A program made the translations under genes and the position numbers. A model generated the notes under the pieces. That model made no database searches, was not told the origin of the DNA, and was given only the letters and a program-made list of their open reading frames with translations. Shown piece after piece: positions 52,103 through 61,573 of a stretch of DNA of 64,000 nt (position 1 is the first letter of the stretch; the number at the start of each line of letters is the position of its first letter). Source of the stretch: Planococcus versutus (GTDB taxonomy: Bacteria > Bacillota > Bacilli > Bacillales_A > Planococcaceae); contig NZ_CP016540.2 of assembly GCF_001186155.3 (NCBI RefSeq), forward strand, positions 2,892,001 to 2,956,000, in the 5' to 3' direction.

Positions 52103-52433
52103 ATATGTGGGGGTTCTCCTTATTTTGATTGGGAGCATAATGGCGGTAATTAGCGCGATTGGCATTCTTCGTTTGCCCGATGTTTATACCCGTTCACACG
52201 CGGCTACGAAAAGTTCCACGTTAGCGGTGTTGTTGTCATTGTCCGGTACATTTATTTATTTTTGGGCATCTGAAAACTTTATCAGCGTGCGCATCTTACT
52301 CGGGATCACATTCGTTTTTTTAACTGCTCCCGTTTCAGGTCATTTAATTACACGAGCAGCTTACCGTTCAAATGTGAAACTGGCCAATGCTTCGACAGAA
52401 GACGCCTTAGCAAAATTGTTTAAAAACAAATAA
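52080..52433 (+). CDS. mrpG: Na+/H+ antiporter subunit MrpG
   Basis: 117 residues, three membrane helices. AIGILRLPDVYTRSHAATKS is the diagnostic MrpG motif. The TTG at 52080 is chosen because AAAGGGG lies eight bases upstream within mrpF; an ATG four codons later is the alternative. It is the last gene of the operon. Confidence 0.93.
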   Translation: MSINMIGEYVGVLLILIGSIMAVISAIGILRLPDVYTRSHAATKSSTLAVLLSLSGTFIYFWASENFISVRILLGITFVFLTAPVSGHLITRAAYRSNVKLANASTEDALAKLFKNK

Positions 52434-52446
52434 AGAGTAACTTTAT

Positions 52447-52484
52447 AAAAAGCATTGGGCGCGTATTCGTTCCTAATGCTTTTT
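52447..52484 (+). terminator. Terminator of the mrp operon
   Basis: AAAAAGCATTGGG / CCTAATGCTTTTT with a twelve-base loop, just after mrpG. Confidence 0.8.
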
Positions 52485-52566
52485 CATCAAGGCTTTACGT
52501 TTTATCCCTTCGTAATTAGGGAATAAACGTATGAAACAATAGAACTAGTAGAAAGCAGGATGTTAA

Positions 52567-53754
52567 ATGGCTGTAGAATTAAAAGAAAAAGGCCGCTTTG
52601 ATGCCTTAAAGATTTTCAGTAAAGTGTCTGCAGCGTATGTGCTGACCTTATTAAAACCAAAGAAAAAAAGTAAAAAAATTGTATTAGTCGGGGGCAACCT
52701 CGGTGAAAAATACGAAGACAATGCAGCAGTTTATCATCAATATTTACTTGCTCATCACCCAGAACAAGTGACGGCTTATTGGATGTACGATCCAAAAACC
52801 TCCTATGCCAAAGATCAACAAATTAAAAACGCAGTACCTCTTGGTAGTTTTAAAAACTATCTTTTATTTTTTCAAGCAGACTATACATTTCATGGACATT
52901 CTCTTCTTTATGATATTGCACCTGCCGCTGATAAATTCTTATTTCTTAACCGAAAAACCATTATGACGCATATCAGTCATGGCATTGAAGGCTTTAAAAA
53001 AATTCTTATCCAAAAAGAAGACGTTCCGTTATTAAATCGAACCAATTACTTTAATTGTGCTTCTCAATACGAGTACAACTTAAAACGCGACGAATGGAAA
53101 ATGCCTGAACACAAATTAATCATTACAGGTTTTCCTCGATTTGACCGATACGTTCCTCAGCAGGCGCCTTCAGAAGTTCAAAATATTTTAATGATGTTCA
53201 CTTGGCGCGAGTGGCTTTTCGACTTAACGCAAGAAGAATTTATGAAAAGTCCTTATTTTAAAAACACGATAGGCTTGTTGCAGCATGAAGGGATTCAAAA
53301 ACTATTAATGGATCACGACATTCACTTGAACATTGCACTACATCCTTTTATGAAAAAATTTGAACAGTTTTTCACCAACCTATCTTATGACGAAAACCGC
53401 ATCACATTTCTAGATTTCAATAAACAAACCATCGCACAATCGATTGATCAAAACGACATGCTATTGACAGACATTACCAGTGTCTCGTGGGATTTTCTTT
53501 ATTTAAATAAACCCATTATTTTTTATATGTTTGACCAGCAAGAGTATTTAGAAAAACGTGGATCTTATTTGAATATGGACACTGACCTGTCAGGGTATAA
53601 AGCCAATTCCATTGATCACGTTTATGATTATTTAAAGAAAATTAGTGAAGAAAAAATCACTTGGAACGAATGGTATCCAAAAGCGGCCGATTATATCGAT
53701 TATTTTGACCAAGATAATTGCAAGCGGTTAACGAAACGCGTGATGAACCTTTAA
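52567..53754 (+). CDS. CDP-glycerol glycerophosphotransferase family protein
   Basis: 395 residues matching the catalytic region of TagB/TagF-type enzymes: THISHGIEGFKKILIQKE contains the first conserved His-Gly, LIITGFPRFDRY follows the binding cleft, and DMLLTDITSVSWDFLYLNKP is the conserved Asp/Ser-Ser-like block near the C-terminus. It transfers glycerol phosphate from CDP-glycerol at the inner membrane face in teichoic-acid or related polymer assembly. It stands alone, without other tag genes nearby. Start ATG; the upstream GCAGGATG is a weak ribosome site. Confidence 0.82.
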   Translation: MAVELKEKGRFDALKIFSKVSAAYVLTLLKPKKKSKKIVLVGGNLGEKYEDNAAVYHQYLLAHHPEQVTAYWMYDPKTSYAKDQQIKNAVPLGSFKNYLLFFQADYTFHGHSLLYDIAPAADKFLFLNRKTIMTHISHGIEGFKKILIQKEDVPLLNRTNYFNCASQYEYNLKRDEWKMPEHKLIITGFPRFDRYVPQQAPSEVQNILMMFTWREWLFDLTQEEFMKSPYFKNTIGLLQHEGIQKLLMDHDIHLNIALHPFMKKFEQFFTNLSYDENRITFLDFNKQTIAQSIDQNDMLLTDITSVSWDFLYLNKPIIFYMFDQQEYLEKRGSYLNMDTDLSGYKANSIDHVYDYLKKISEEKITWNEWYPKAADYIDYFDQDNCKRLTKRVMNL

Positions 53755-53771
53755 TCGTTCCACGTGAAACG

Positions 53772-53809
53772 AAAGACGGAGAAAAGCTTATAGCTTTTCT
53801 CCGTCTTTT
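53772..53809. terminator. Bidirectional terminator
   Basis: AAAGACGGAGAAAAGCT / AGCTTTTCTCCGTCTTT, almost loop-free, between the convergent glycerophosphotransferase and exoA genes. The exoA stop codon touches the stem. Confidence 0.92.
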
Positions 53810-54563
53810 AGCATTCTATCTGCAACTCTATCGGACAGTGATCAGAACCCCACACATCTTTATGAATTTTTGCGCATTGAAGATTTGGAGTCAGGCGTTC
53901 CGAAGTTAGAAAATAATCGATTCGCCACCCGACATTTTTTTCTCGACAATTTGATCGGTAAGACCACCACGAATAATGCCCCTCTTCCTCTGGGTGGAAA
54001 TAACGGAAGGTGTCCACAAACCCATTAGCCAGAAACTGCGTCAGTTTCTCTCTTTCTTCCGGTGTGAATCCCGAATTTTTTTTATTGGCTTTTGGATTTT
54101 TCAAATCAATTTCTTCATGTGCCACATTTAAATCTCCACACAAAACGACTGGTTTATGTTTGTCTAAATCCTTTACAAAAGATAAAAAAGCATCTTCCCA
54201 TGACAAACGATAAGCTAATCTCTTTAAGCCGTGCTGTGAGTTTGGTGTATAAATGGTTACAACATAGTGAGTATCAAACTCTACTGTAATGATGCGTCCT
54301 TCTGTGTCATGTTCTTCTATTCCCAAACCATATTGAATGGATAAAGGCTGTTTTTTTGTAAAAATCGCCGTACCTGAATAGCCTTTTTTACAAGCATAAT
54401 TCCAGTATGTGTAGTATCCAGGTAAACCCATCTCAATTTGTCCTTCTTGCAATTTAATTTCTTGTAAGCAAAAAACATCTGCATTTGCTTCTATAAAAAA
54501 ATCCATGAATCCTTTTTTCATAACAGCCCGCAGGCCATTAACATTCCATGAAATCAGCTTCAA
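53808..54563 (-). CDS. exoA: Exodeoxyribonuclease III / AP endonuclease ExoA
   Basis: 251 residues, complete exonuclease III fold. WNVNGLRA (Asn7), CLQEIKLQ (metal-binding Glu), YTPNSQ, CGDLNVAHEEIDL (catalytic Asp and Asn), GWRIDYFL and GSDHCPIELQI (the Asp-His pair) are all present. It incises DNA at abasic sites and trims 3' blocking groups in base-excision repair. It starts at ATG and is monocistronic. Confidence 0.95.
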   Translation of the reverse strand: MKLISWNVNGLRAVMKKGFMDFFIEANADVFCLQEIKLQEGQIEMGLPGYYTYWNYACKKGYSGTAIFTKKQPLSIQYGLGIEEHDTEGRIITVEFDTHYVVTIYTPNSQHGLKRLAYRLSWEDAFLSFVKDLDKHKPVVLCGDLNVAHEEIDLKNPKANKKNSGFTPEEREKLTQFLANGFVDTFRYFHPEEEGHYSWWSYRSNCREKNVGWRIDYFLTSERLTPNLQCAKIHKDVWGSDHCPIELQIEC

Positions 54564-54795
54564 TGTTAACCCCTTCTTTCTTATCTTTCTATCAGTTTAA
54601 AAAGAGCCGAACTTAGACTCGATCAACTCTTCTAGCTGCATCAAGTTATGTAAAATTTCTGTTTTTTCGATTATTTTACATCATTTAGATGGAACTTCTT
54701 GTACAATAAAGCTATCTTATTAAGTAAAATGCCATGTTTCGTGTTTTGGCTACTCGTCAAATCATTTCCTAATTAGAGACAAAGGAGGTAAGATC

Positions 54796-56073
54796 ATGAA
54801 AAAATTTTCAAAAGAAGAAAAAAGCTGGGCTTTATATGATTGGGGAAGCTCTGCTTACACCATCATTATTACAACCGCCGTATTCCCGATTTATTACAAG
54901 GCTTCAGCAACTGAAGCAGGTGTAAGTCTAGCTGATTCAACCGCTTATTTAGGGTATACAATCGCCATTTTCACATTCATTCTTGCGATGATTGGTCCAG
55001 TACTCGGAACAATCGCTGATTACGAAGGGATGAAGAAACGGTTCTTTCTTGGTTTCTTCTTGTTAGGAACGTTTTCGACTGCTTTACTAGCTTTCGTGCC
55101 AAGCGAAAATTGGTTATTGATGCTAATTTGTTATATATTCGCAGCTCTTGGTGCCACCGGTGCTAATTTGTTTTATGATGCCTTTATTGTAGACGTTACG
55201 ACAGAAAAACGAATGAACAGCGTGTCTGCATTTGGTTACGGTTTAGGTTATATTGGTTCGACTATTCCATTTATCATTTCAATTGCTATTATTCTACTTG
55301 CTCAAAATAACGTGATCCCCATCTCCACAACTATAGCCAGCCGGGTTGCGTTTTTAATCACCGCCATTTGGTGGGTCAGTTTTTCACTCCCGATGTTTCG
55401 CCATGTAAAGCAAATCCACTATATAAAACGAGAACCTCGTCTTGTGCGTCAAAGTTTTAAGCGTCTTGGCAAAACACTTCGAGAAATTCGTCAATACCGT
55501 GCTTTGGTTTTATTTTTAATTGCTTACTTTTTTTATATCGATGGTGTCGGTACCATTATTGCATTGTCCACCGCTTACGGAACCGACTTAGGTTTAGATG
55601 CGTCTAGTCTATTGATTGTTTTATTTGTTACACAAGTAGTTGCTGCACCCTTTGCTATTCTATACGGTCGGTTAGCTAATCGATTTACAGGTAAAAAAAT
55701 GCTCTATGTAGGAATTTGCGTTTATATTGTTATTTGCGTCTATGCATTTTTCCTTGAAACCATCACAGATTTTTGGATTTTAGCGATGCTTGTTGCGACC
55801 AGCCAAGGCGGAATTCAAGCGCTGAGCCGTTCGTATTTCGGCAAACTAGTTCCTAAAGAAAACTCAAATGAGTTTTTCGGATTTTATAACATCTTTGGTA
55901 AGTTTGCAGCAATTCTTGGACCTCTGCTCGTAGCTATCACATCTCAAATGACGGGTAAATCCAATATGGGCGTGTTTAGTCTTGTTATTCTATTCGTTAT
56001 CGGGCTGATCGTCTTATCTCGCGTGCCTGAGCCAAAATCCCACGAATCTATCGATAAAGTATCATCTGTCTAA
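54796..56073 (+). CDS. UMF1-type MFS transporter (Atg22-like)
   Basis: 425 residues, about eleven or twelve membrane helices. [20 protein letters not shown] near the N-terminus (W-x-L-Y-D-W-x-x-S-x-F/Y) is the UMF1/Atg22 signature, and [16 protein letters not shown] is the second conserved loop. Bacterial members resemble Bacillus YxiO. The substrate is unknown; relatives in yeast export amino acids from the vacuole. AAAGGAGG precedes the ATG. Single gene with its own terminator. Confidence 0.87.
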   Translation: MKKFSKEEKSWALYDWGSSAYTIIITTAVFPIYYKASATEAGVSLADSTAYLGYTIAIFTFILAMIGPVLGTIADYEGMKKRFFLGFFLLGTFSTALLAFVPSENWLLMLICYIFAALGATGANLFYDAFIVDVTTEKRMNSVSAFGYGLGYIGSTIPFIISIAIILLAQNNVIPISTTIASRVAFLITAIWWVSFSLPMFRHVKQIHYIKREPRLVRQSFKRLGKTLREIRQYRALVLFLIAYFFYIDGVGTIIALSTAYGTDLGLDASSLLIVLFVTQVVAAPFAILYGRLANRFTGKKMLYVGICVYIVICVYAFFLETITDFWILAMLVATSQGGIQALSRSYFGKLVPKENSNEFFGFYNIFGKFAAILGPLLVAITSQMTGKSNMGVFSLVILFVIGLIVLSRVPEPKSHESIDKVSSV

Positions 56074-56090
56074 AGTTAGTTCAAACTCAT

Positions 56091-56126
56091 AAAAAGTGTC
56101 TTCCAACTAAGTTGGAAGACACTTTT
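56091..56126. terminator. Bidirectional terminator
   Basis: AAAAAGTGTCTTCCAAC / GTTGGAAGACACTTTTTT with a three-base loop between convergent genes. Confidence 0.92.
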
Positions 56127-56132
56127 TTGTAT

Positions 56133-56963
56133 TTATTTTTTGTTATGATTTTCAGCTTTTACAGTTACATTGCCTGCATCGTCTTTCTTGACAGTTGCAT
56201 CTGTTAATTCGACAACTTCTGTTCCGCCTTTTTCTTTATCTGCTTCTTTGTTAGCTTTTTTAATTTCTTTTTCTACTTCTTTTTCAGCTTTTTCGTGTTC
56301 TTTTTTAGCCTTTTCTTCTTGTTTTTCTTCTTTTTCTATTGCTTTTTCTTGTTCTTTTACTTCTTTTTCTATTGCTTTTTCTTGTTTCTTCACTTCTTTT
56401 TCTTCTTGTTTTTCTGTACGTTTTTCTTTAAGTTCATCTGCTTTGCCTTTAGCAGTTTCAGTATAGTCAGTTGCTTTTTCTTTTAGCTGGTTTACTTTTT
56501 CTTTCACTTGGTCTACTGCACCGCCCGAACCTTCGGCATTATCTTCTTTCAAAGATACTGCTTTTTCTTTGACGATTTCTTGCATTTCTTTTCCGCTTTT
56601 TGGAGCGAATAGTAGACCTGCTGCTGCACCGATGACTACACCAGTTGCTGCACCAGCTAAGAAGCCTCCTGCGCCACCGCCACTCTCTTTTTGCTCAATT
56701 TCAGTTGGTTGTGGATTTTGAATTTTCCCACCGCGTATAAGACGCTCTTCTACTTCTTCTACGATTTCAAATAATGTACGACCTTTAGCTTCAACAAGCG
56801 ATACGCTCATGTGGTAATCAGCTAAATCTTCCTGATCTCTCACAACGATGACGTCGTAATCAGTCGAATCTGATTTGTCCTCTAGCATATCTGCTTGGTA
56901 TCCTTTATTCTCTAATGCCTCACGTACAGATGTAAATGGATGTTCTACTGCAATTTTTACCAT
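56133..56963 (-). CDS. YkuS-YtxH fusion with long Lys/Glu coiled coil
   Basis: 276 residues in three parts. Residues 1-80 match the small YkuS/UPF0180 family (VKIAVEHPFTSVREALENKG). Residues about 95-130 are a YtxH segment with a glycine/alanine-rich helix (GGFLAGAATGVVIGAAAGLL, then FAPKSGKEMQ). From about 150 to 250 there is an almost pure Lys/Glu coiled coil with repeated KAIEKEVKEQE-like units. YtxH-type proteins are general-stress envelope proteins; the YkuS function is unknown. The coiled coil could bridge membrane and cytosolic partners. It is monocistronic. Confidence 0.78.
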   Translation of the reverse strand: MVKIAVEHPFTSVREALENKGYQADMLEDKSDSTDYDVIVVRDQEDLADYHMSVSLVEAKGRTLFEIVEEVEERLIRGGKIQNPQPTEIEQKESGGGAGGFLAGAATGVVIGAAAGLLFAPKSGKEMQEIVKEKAVSLKEDNAEGSGGAVDQVKEKVNQLKEKATDYTETAKGKADELKEKRTEKQEEKEVKKQEKAIEKEVKEQEKAIEKEEKQEEKAKKEHEKAEKEVEKEIKKANKEADKEKGGTEVVELTDATVKKDDAGNVTVKAENHNKK

Positions 56964-57046
56964 ATTCTGTCCACTCCCTTTTCAAAGTATGTCTATACTT
57001 GTACAATTCCCTTTTTTTAAAAAGTATAAACCTCTACAAAAGAGCT

Positions 57047-57541
57047 TTAGTTTATTCGCCATGCATTTCGAATGTCTGCTTTCGCTAGTCGTGTTGCTAA
57101 TATGGCACCGAGTATCGCTCCTGTCAGGCTAGAAATCAAAAACGGCGGAATAAAAAATAAAATACCAAACTCTGTGCCCAATAAAATACGAGCATATGGT
57201 ACGGCAATTAATGATGCAATTATTCCGGTACCTATCACTTCTCCAACTGCTGCTACCCAAATCTTTCCAAACTTCGCATAAAACAGTCCCGCTAGTATTG
57301 CACCAATCATTCCACCTGGAAAAGCTAATAGTGAGCCAGTACCTGTCAGGATTCGAACAATACCCGTCAAAAAAGCGATTAATACAGCTGGACCTGGCCC
57401 TAACAGCACCGCTGCGATTACATTGACTGCATGTTGTATTGGGTAAGCTCGAGCAATTCCTGCAGGAAAGTAAACAAACGCCGAACCAGCTACACCAATC
57501 GCAACAAACATCGCCATCAGCATTAATTTTTTTGTTTTCAT
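57047..57541 (-). CDS. thiW: Thiamine-precursor ECF transporter S component ThiW
   Basis: 164 residues, five to six membrane helices. SAFVYFPAGIARAYPIQHAV and the FLTGIVRILTGTGSLLAFPGG region (broken as RILTGTGSLLAFPGGMIGA) are the ThiW signature. S components bind the ligand and need the shared EcfAA'T module, encoded elsewhere; ThiW is predicted to import the thiazole precursor, matching the hydroxyethylthiazole kinase in the same operon. The ATG overlaps the thiE stop by 4 bp. It is the last gene of the thiamine operon. Confidence 0.9.
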   Translation of the reverse strand: MKTKKLMLMAMFVAIGVAGSAFVYFPAGIARAYPIQHAVNVIAAVLLGPGPAVLIAFLTGIVRILTGTGSLLAFPGGMIGAILAGLFYAKFGKIWVAAVGEVIGTGIIASLIAVPYARILLGTEFGILFFIPPFLISSLTGAILGAILATRLAKADIRNAWRIN

Positions 57542-58191
57542 TTTTTTATCTCTTCTTTATATGGCATTTGTAAAGCTGCGATTTGCGCGCCAATATCTGT
57601 TGCATTCGCTATCGCTGATATGACAGCGATTCCCCAAACGCCTGCTTGCCACACTTGAACAGCGTTTTCAGAGGTGATTCCTCCAATTCCAACAATCGGC
57701 AAGTCAGGAAATTCATTTTTGACTGCTCTAATCCCTTTTATCCCCGCTGGCTTTTTTGCGTCTACTTTTGAAAAAGTTTCAAAAACTGGTCCCATTCCAA
57801 CATAATCTGCTCTATTTTCGATTGCTATGCGCGCTTCTTCGATCGAATGGACCGAAACGCCCAGTAGCTTGTTATTGCCAATTTTTTTTCGTACTTGCCA
57901 AGCAGCTCTATCATCTTGTCCAATGTGGACACCATCCGCATGGATCTTGCATGCCAGTTCGACTTGATCATTGATGATAAAAGGCACGGAGTAATTTCGG
58001 CATAATTTCTGGCATTGTAGAGCAAAATTTAACAATGCAGAACCTATTAATGCCGATTGCCCTTTTTCACGCAATTGGAAATGAGTGATGCCTCCTTTAA
58101 GTGCAGTTTCTAATACTTCTAGTGGACCCTTTTCTGTTGAACTTTGAGAGCCCATGATAAAATAAATTGCCGGTTTAGTAGAAAACTTCAA
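57538..58191 (-). CDS. thiE: Thiamine-phosphate synthase ThiE
   Basis: 217 residues, TIM barrel. THFQLREKGQ binds the pyrophosphate, INDQVELACKIHADGVHIGQ and GVSVHSIEEA are the ThiE core, DYVGMGPVFETFSK follows, and VGIGGITSENA is the phosphate-binding loop. It joins hydroxymethylpyrimidine diphosphate and thiazole phosphate to thiamine phosphate. The start lies 17 bp inside the end of thiD. Confidence 0.92.
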   Translation of the reverse strand: MKFSTKPAIYFIMGSQSSTEKGPLEVLETALKGGITHFQLREKGQSALIGSALLNFALQCQKLCRNYSVPFIINDQVELACKIHADGVHIGQDDRAAWQVRKKIGNNKLLGVSVHSIEEARIAIENRADYVGMGPVFETFSKVDAKKPAGIKGIRAVKNEFPDLPIVGIGGITSENAVQVWQAGVWGIAVISAIANATDIGAQIAALQMPYKEEIKK

Positions 58192-59020
58192 TTTTGTTTA
58201 CCCCCTGCTCTTCTAGTCCTCTTTCACGATAAGCTGCATGGTTTGTCGGCCCGTGACCTGCACCAATGTTTAGCGGATCACTGAGCGCAGCTTGGATAAA
58301 TTGTTTTGCTACAAAGAGTGCTTCTTGCAGACACTTTCCTTTTGCAAGCTCAGCCGTTACTGCCGCTGCAAACGTGCAACCTGTGCCATGTGTTTGATTT
58401 GTTGAGATACGGGCTGAACGATACACGATCGATTCACCAGTCGATTGCAGCAAGTAATCTTCCGAATGATTAGGATCCGTTCCGTGACCGCCTTTAATAA
58501 CGACCGCTTTCGCTCCGAGCGACAAAATCTCCTTGGCTGCATGACGACGACTCACATCGTCCAGAATCGTGATGCCCGTTAACATTTCTGCTTCTGGAAT
58601 ATTAGGTGTTACCACTAACGCTAGTGGCAAGAGATAAACCTTCAATGCTTCTATTGCTTCTTGCTGCAACAAATGTGCTCCACCTTTAGCTATCATGACT
58701 GGATCTACAACTAGGTTTTCCCATCCAAATTGCTTTATCGTTCTCGCTGTTTCGTTAATAATTCCAGGATTGAATAGCATGCCCGTTTTCAATGCAGCAA
58801 TGTTGAAATCATTGCCTACTGCTTCTAATTGCTTTTGAACCGCTTGAATGGTCATCGGATAGATGGCGCTGACTCCTGTTGTATTTTGAGCTGTGACTGC
58901 CGTGATAACTGAAGTACCGTAGACACCGAGTTCTTGAAAAGTTTTCAAATCTGCTTGGATGCCTGCCCCTCCTCCGGAATCTGAACCTGCTATTGTCAAA
59001 GTTTCTGGGGTTTTTTTCAT
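58175..59020 (-). CDS. thiD: Hydroxymethylpyrimidine (phosphate) kinase ThiD
   Basis: 281 residues, ribokinase fold. TIAGSDSGGGAGIQADLKTF is the ThiD N-terminal signature and THGTGCTFAAAVTAELAKG the anion-hole motif. It phosphorylates HMP twice to HMP diphosphate for ThiE. The start overlaps the thiM stop by 4 bp. Confidence 0.93.
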   Translation of the reverse strand: MKKTPETLTIAGSDSGGGAGIQADLKTFQELGVYGTSVITAVTAQNTTGVSAIYPMTIQAVQKQLEAVGNDFNIAALKTGMLFNPGIINETARTIKQFGWENLVVDPVMIAKGGAHLLQQEAIEALKVYLLPLALVVTPNIPEAEMLTGITILDDVSRRHAAKEILSLGAKAVVIKGGHGTDPNHSEDYLLQSTGESIVYRSARISTNQTHGTGCTFAAAVTAELAKGKCLQEALFVAKQFIQAALSDPLNIGAGHGPTNHAAYRERGLEEQGVNKIEVFY

Positions 59021-59811
59021 ACAGTTTCCTCCTGTAGAGAAATTCGCTGCGTTACTTCTCGATCCGTTAGACTGGCTAACTGGTTTAGAAAAGCTACCTG
59101 GAAATCTCCAGATAGTGCTGCATTTCGACTTGCTCGTTCACCCACAATTGCGTAAAAACGGAAAACGTCTTCAACAGTTTTCATCGGATTATTAGTGGAA
59201 ACAGCTAGTCCTGCAGCGACTACACTGCTCAATAAACAACCGGTTCCCGTGATAGATGTCATCATTGGATTTCCAAAAGGAATTTTACTCACCGATTTAC
59301 CATCTGTAATAATATCTGTTGCTCCAGTGACTGCTACAAGTAGTCCTAATTTTTTAGCAGTAGAAACAGCGAGCTTTTTAATGTCTAGAAGTCCTTCTCC
59401 CGCGTCCACCCCTTTTGACTGCCACTGTTCTCCAGCTATCGCTGCAAGCTCTCCTGCGTTGCAGCGAAGGACATTAACGTCTACTCTTCCTAAGATTTCT
59501 CGAACAGCTTCGATTCGGAATTTGCTCACTCCAGCTCCAACGGGATCTAATACGACTGGGATTCCTAATTGATTGGCTTTTTTTCCGGCAATCAACATAC
59601 TTTTCAACGATTCCGCATGCAAGGTGCCAATATTTAAAGACACTGCTTGCGATAAGGCAGCAAGTTCCGCTGCCTCTTCATGCGCTTCTCCCATAATAGG
59701 CGAAGCGCCGATCGCTAAAAGACCATTGGCTTGAAAATTCGACACGACATGATTTGTAATGCAATGTATAAGTGGTGATTTTTCTTTTATTTGTTGAAAC
59801 ACTTTACACAC
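59017..59811 (-). CDS. thiM: Hydroxyethylthiazole kinase ThiM
   Basis: 264 residues. PLIHCITNHVVSNFQANGLL and IGASPIMGEAHEEA near the N-terminus and the NPMMTSITGTGCLLSSVVAA active-site region are diagnostic of ThiM. It salvages the thiazole alcohol by phosphorylation, feeding ThiE. The start overlaps the tenA stop by 8 bp. ThiM with ThiW and TenA marks this as a salvage operon rather than a de novo one. Confidence 0.93.
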   Translation of the reverse strand: MCKVFQQIKEKSPLIHCITNHVVSNFQANGLLAIGASPIMGEAHEEAAELAALSQAVSLNIGTLHAESLKSMLIAGKKANQLGIPVVLDPVGAGVSKFRIEAVREILGRVDVNVLRCNAGELAAIAGEQWQSKGVDAGEGLLDIKKLAVSTAKKLGLLVAVTGATDIITDGKSVSKIPFGNPMMTSITGTGCLLSSVVAAGLAVSTNNPMKTVEDVFRFYAIVGERASRNAALSGDFQVAFLNQLASLTDREVTQRISLQEETV

Positions 59812-60487
59812 CTACTTTATCGATTGAATCTATCGACCACGATTGTCTTTTCCAAGCTTGATCCCAAAAATTTAATTCGTAATAGCTGCTTTTTTGGAAA
59901 TGGTCTTTTAATTCGTTGCGGCGTTTTTCTGGCAATTCTTCTGCTAAACGGTTCATCCGTTCAACTTGCTCCGTAACGAGTTCGCTAAATTCTTCGGAAC
60001 CGTAAGTTTTAATCCAACGATCATAAATTGGATGATTGGGTTTAGCATTTTTTAATCGCTCCCCAATTTCGTAATACAACCAATAACAAGGCAAAATCGT
60101 GGCCAATACATCTGCGAGGTCCCCTGCAGACGCACGATACATATGAGATACATACGCATATGCTGTTGGAGAAGGTTCGAACACTGCCCATTCTTCTTTT
60201 GTGACTTCAAGAATTTCCATAAATGATTCATGCAAAGACAACTCAGCCGTGCTAGTGTGTGCCGCATGAATGGCAAAGCGTTGCGTCGTTTCCAAGTCTT
60301 TTGCTTTAGATGCACCGAGTGCTTGGATTTTAGCGAAATGTGATAAATAATAAGCATCTTGCATGACATAAAAACGGAAGCGATCCATAGGTAACGTACC
60401 ATCTTCAATTCCTTTAACGAATGGATGATCGAAACTCGCTTGCCATAGGGGGTCACATTCTTTTCTTACTTCTTTACAAAAAGTCAT
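59804..60487 (-). CDS. tenA: Aminopyrimidine aminohydrolase (thiaminase II) TenA
   Basis: 227 residues, all-helical. DHPFVKGIEDGTLPMDRFRF, YYLSHFAKIQALGASKA, the catalytic Cys in ATILPCYWLYYEIGERL and the PNHPIYDRWIKTYGSEEF segment are typical of TenA. It hydrolyses aminopyrimidine breakdown products of thiamine to hydroxymethylpyrimidine for salvage. It is the first gene of the TPP-riboswitch operon; GGAGATGGAGA precedes the ATG. Confidence 0.93.
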   Translation of the reverse strand: MTFCKEVRKECDPLWQASFDHPFVKGIEDGTLPMDRFRFYVMQDAYYLSHFAKIQALGASKAKDLETTQRFAIHAAHTSTAELSLHESFMEILEVTKEEWAVFEPSPTAYAYVSHMYRASAGDLADVLATILPCYWLYYEIGERLKNAKPNHPIYDRWIKTYGSEEFSELVTEQVERMNRLAEELPEKRRNELKDHFQKSSYYELNFWDQAWKRQSWSIDSIDKVGV

Positions 60488-60524
60488 TTCTCCATCTCCT
60501 TTTTTTGTGTGAACTTACACAAAA

Positions 60525-60560
60525 ATAAAAACGCCGCTTCCCAGTAAAGGAAAGCGGCGT
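60525..60560 (-). terminator. Riboswitch-controlled terminator of the thiamine operon
   Basis: Minus-strand ACGCCGCTTTCC / GGGAAGCGGCGT followed by TTTTTATTTTT, between the TPP aptamer and tenA. Confidence 0.9.
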
Positions 60561-60591
60561 ATGCAGTCGATAAGAAAATAGCAGACGGTCG

Positions 60592-60679
60592 CCACTTCCC
60601 TCCGCTGGTATGATCCAGATCAGGTTCAAAGGGTCCGAGCTTATGCTCGTCTCAGCCGATATCCGGCTCCCCTAGTGGT
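60592..60679 (-). promoter_or_regulatory. TPP riboswitch (THI element)
   Basis: On the minus strand: CCACTAGGGGAGCCGG at the 5' side, the invariant GGCTGAGACGAGC, a variable hairpin (GAGCATAAGCTC), ACCCTTTGAACCTGATCTGG, ATCATACCAGCGGAGGGAAG and the closing strand of P1. All conserved boxes of the THI element are present. TPP binding would favour the terminator at 60525-60560 and silence tenA-thiM-thiD-thiE-thiW. Confidence 0.97.
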
Positions 60680-60802
60680 GTTTTTATTTGTGTTTTCGAC
60701 ATCACTATATCATAGATTCTGATAATACAATAGTCCTTATCAATTTTCCCACTAATTTTAGACAGAATTGCATGTATCAGTAATCAGCATTTCTTAAAAC
60801 TA

Positions 60803-61359
60803 TTAATTAATAAACACGGTAATATCATTTTCATTTTTCTCCACCAACTTTTCTACTAAGCTCATATAATCTTTCCCAAATTCCTCCATCCATTCGAGAC
60901 CACTAATATCTCCACTCCCCAGTTTCTCCTCAAGATACGCATTGATGTAAGCATTTTGTTCGTTCATTTTTTTAGCGTATTGTGTTTGGAACTCCTCAGG
61001 TGACATATCTAGTTTTTTAGCTTGAGCTATAGCATATGCACGTACTTGCTTACTGCCTTCATCTTTTGTGTTTTCAGGAGGAAGTTTTCAAAATCATCAT
61101 GGTTTTTTTCCCCCGTCAACTAAGCAGAAATATCAAGGTCCATTTCCCTCACCTCTTGTTTAATTAACTCTACTTGGATTGCTGAATCCAAATAATCTAA
61201 TGCGCTATCGTCAGGATATAAAAATCGTAAATCCCCTATTGTAATTTCATGATTATTTACAATAGCGGCTACTTCATGATCCTCGTATGTTGAAAGGCCA
61301 CTACAACTAGTTAAGACAGTCGTTCCAAGGAAAATCCCTATACACAGAACCTTCTTCAA
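60803..61359 (-). pseudogene. Broken lipoprotein gene (stop codon plus frameshift)
   Basis: The 5' part (61120-61359) encodes a lipoprotein signal ending TSCSG and then HEVAAIVNNHEITIGDLRFL, like the N-terminal helix region of SurA/PrsA-type proteins, before an in-frame TAG. Continuing past the TAG, the same frame reads TGEKNHDDFENF. The sense then moves to another frame (PPENTKDEGSKQVRAYAIAQ) leading into MSPEEFQTQYAKKMNEQNAY and a natural stop at 60803. At least one nonsense and one frameshift change are needed to restore a ~185-residue lipoprotein. A sequencing error could explain one of the two, hardly both. Confidence 0.75.
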
Positions 61360-61531
61360 TCCTTCACTTCCTTTGTTAATACACGATTATTATTAGACTT
61401 TTATTTAAAAATCGATTGGTGAATTACCCATTCTACTAAGATTCATACGTTCTTAGGCTTCGGAAAGTTTCAGCAATTTAAAATACGTATTTTTTGAAGG
61501 AGCGCAACTTAGAATCATTTATTTTTCAACA

Positions 61532-61566
61532 TAAAAAAAACGCCCCCTGAAAGTTCAGGAGCGCTT
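61532..61566 (-). terminator. Terminator of rlmN
   Basis: Minus-strand GCGCTCCTGAA / TTCAGGGGGCG followed by eight T residues, a few bases past the rlmN stop codon. Confidence 0.88.
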
Positions 61567-61573
61567 GTGTTTA

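Noticed and set aside
56170..56466. Phe/Ser-rich plus-strand frames opposite the YkuS-YtxH gene
   Set aside because: They are the antisense of the Lys/Glu coiled coil (TTT/TTC runs), not genes.
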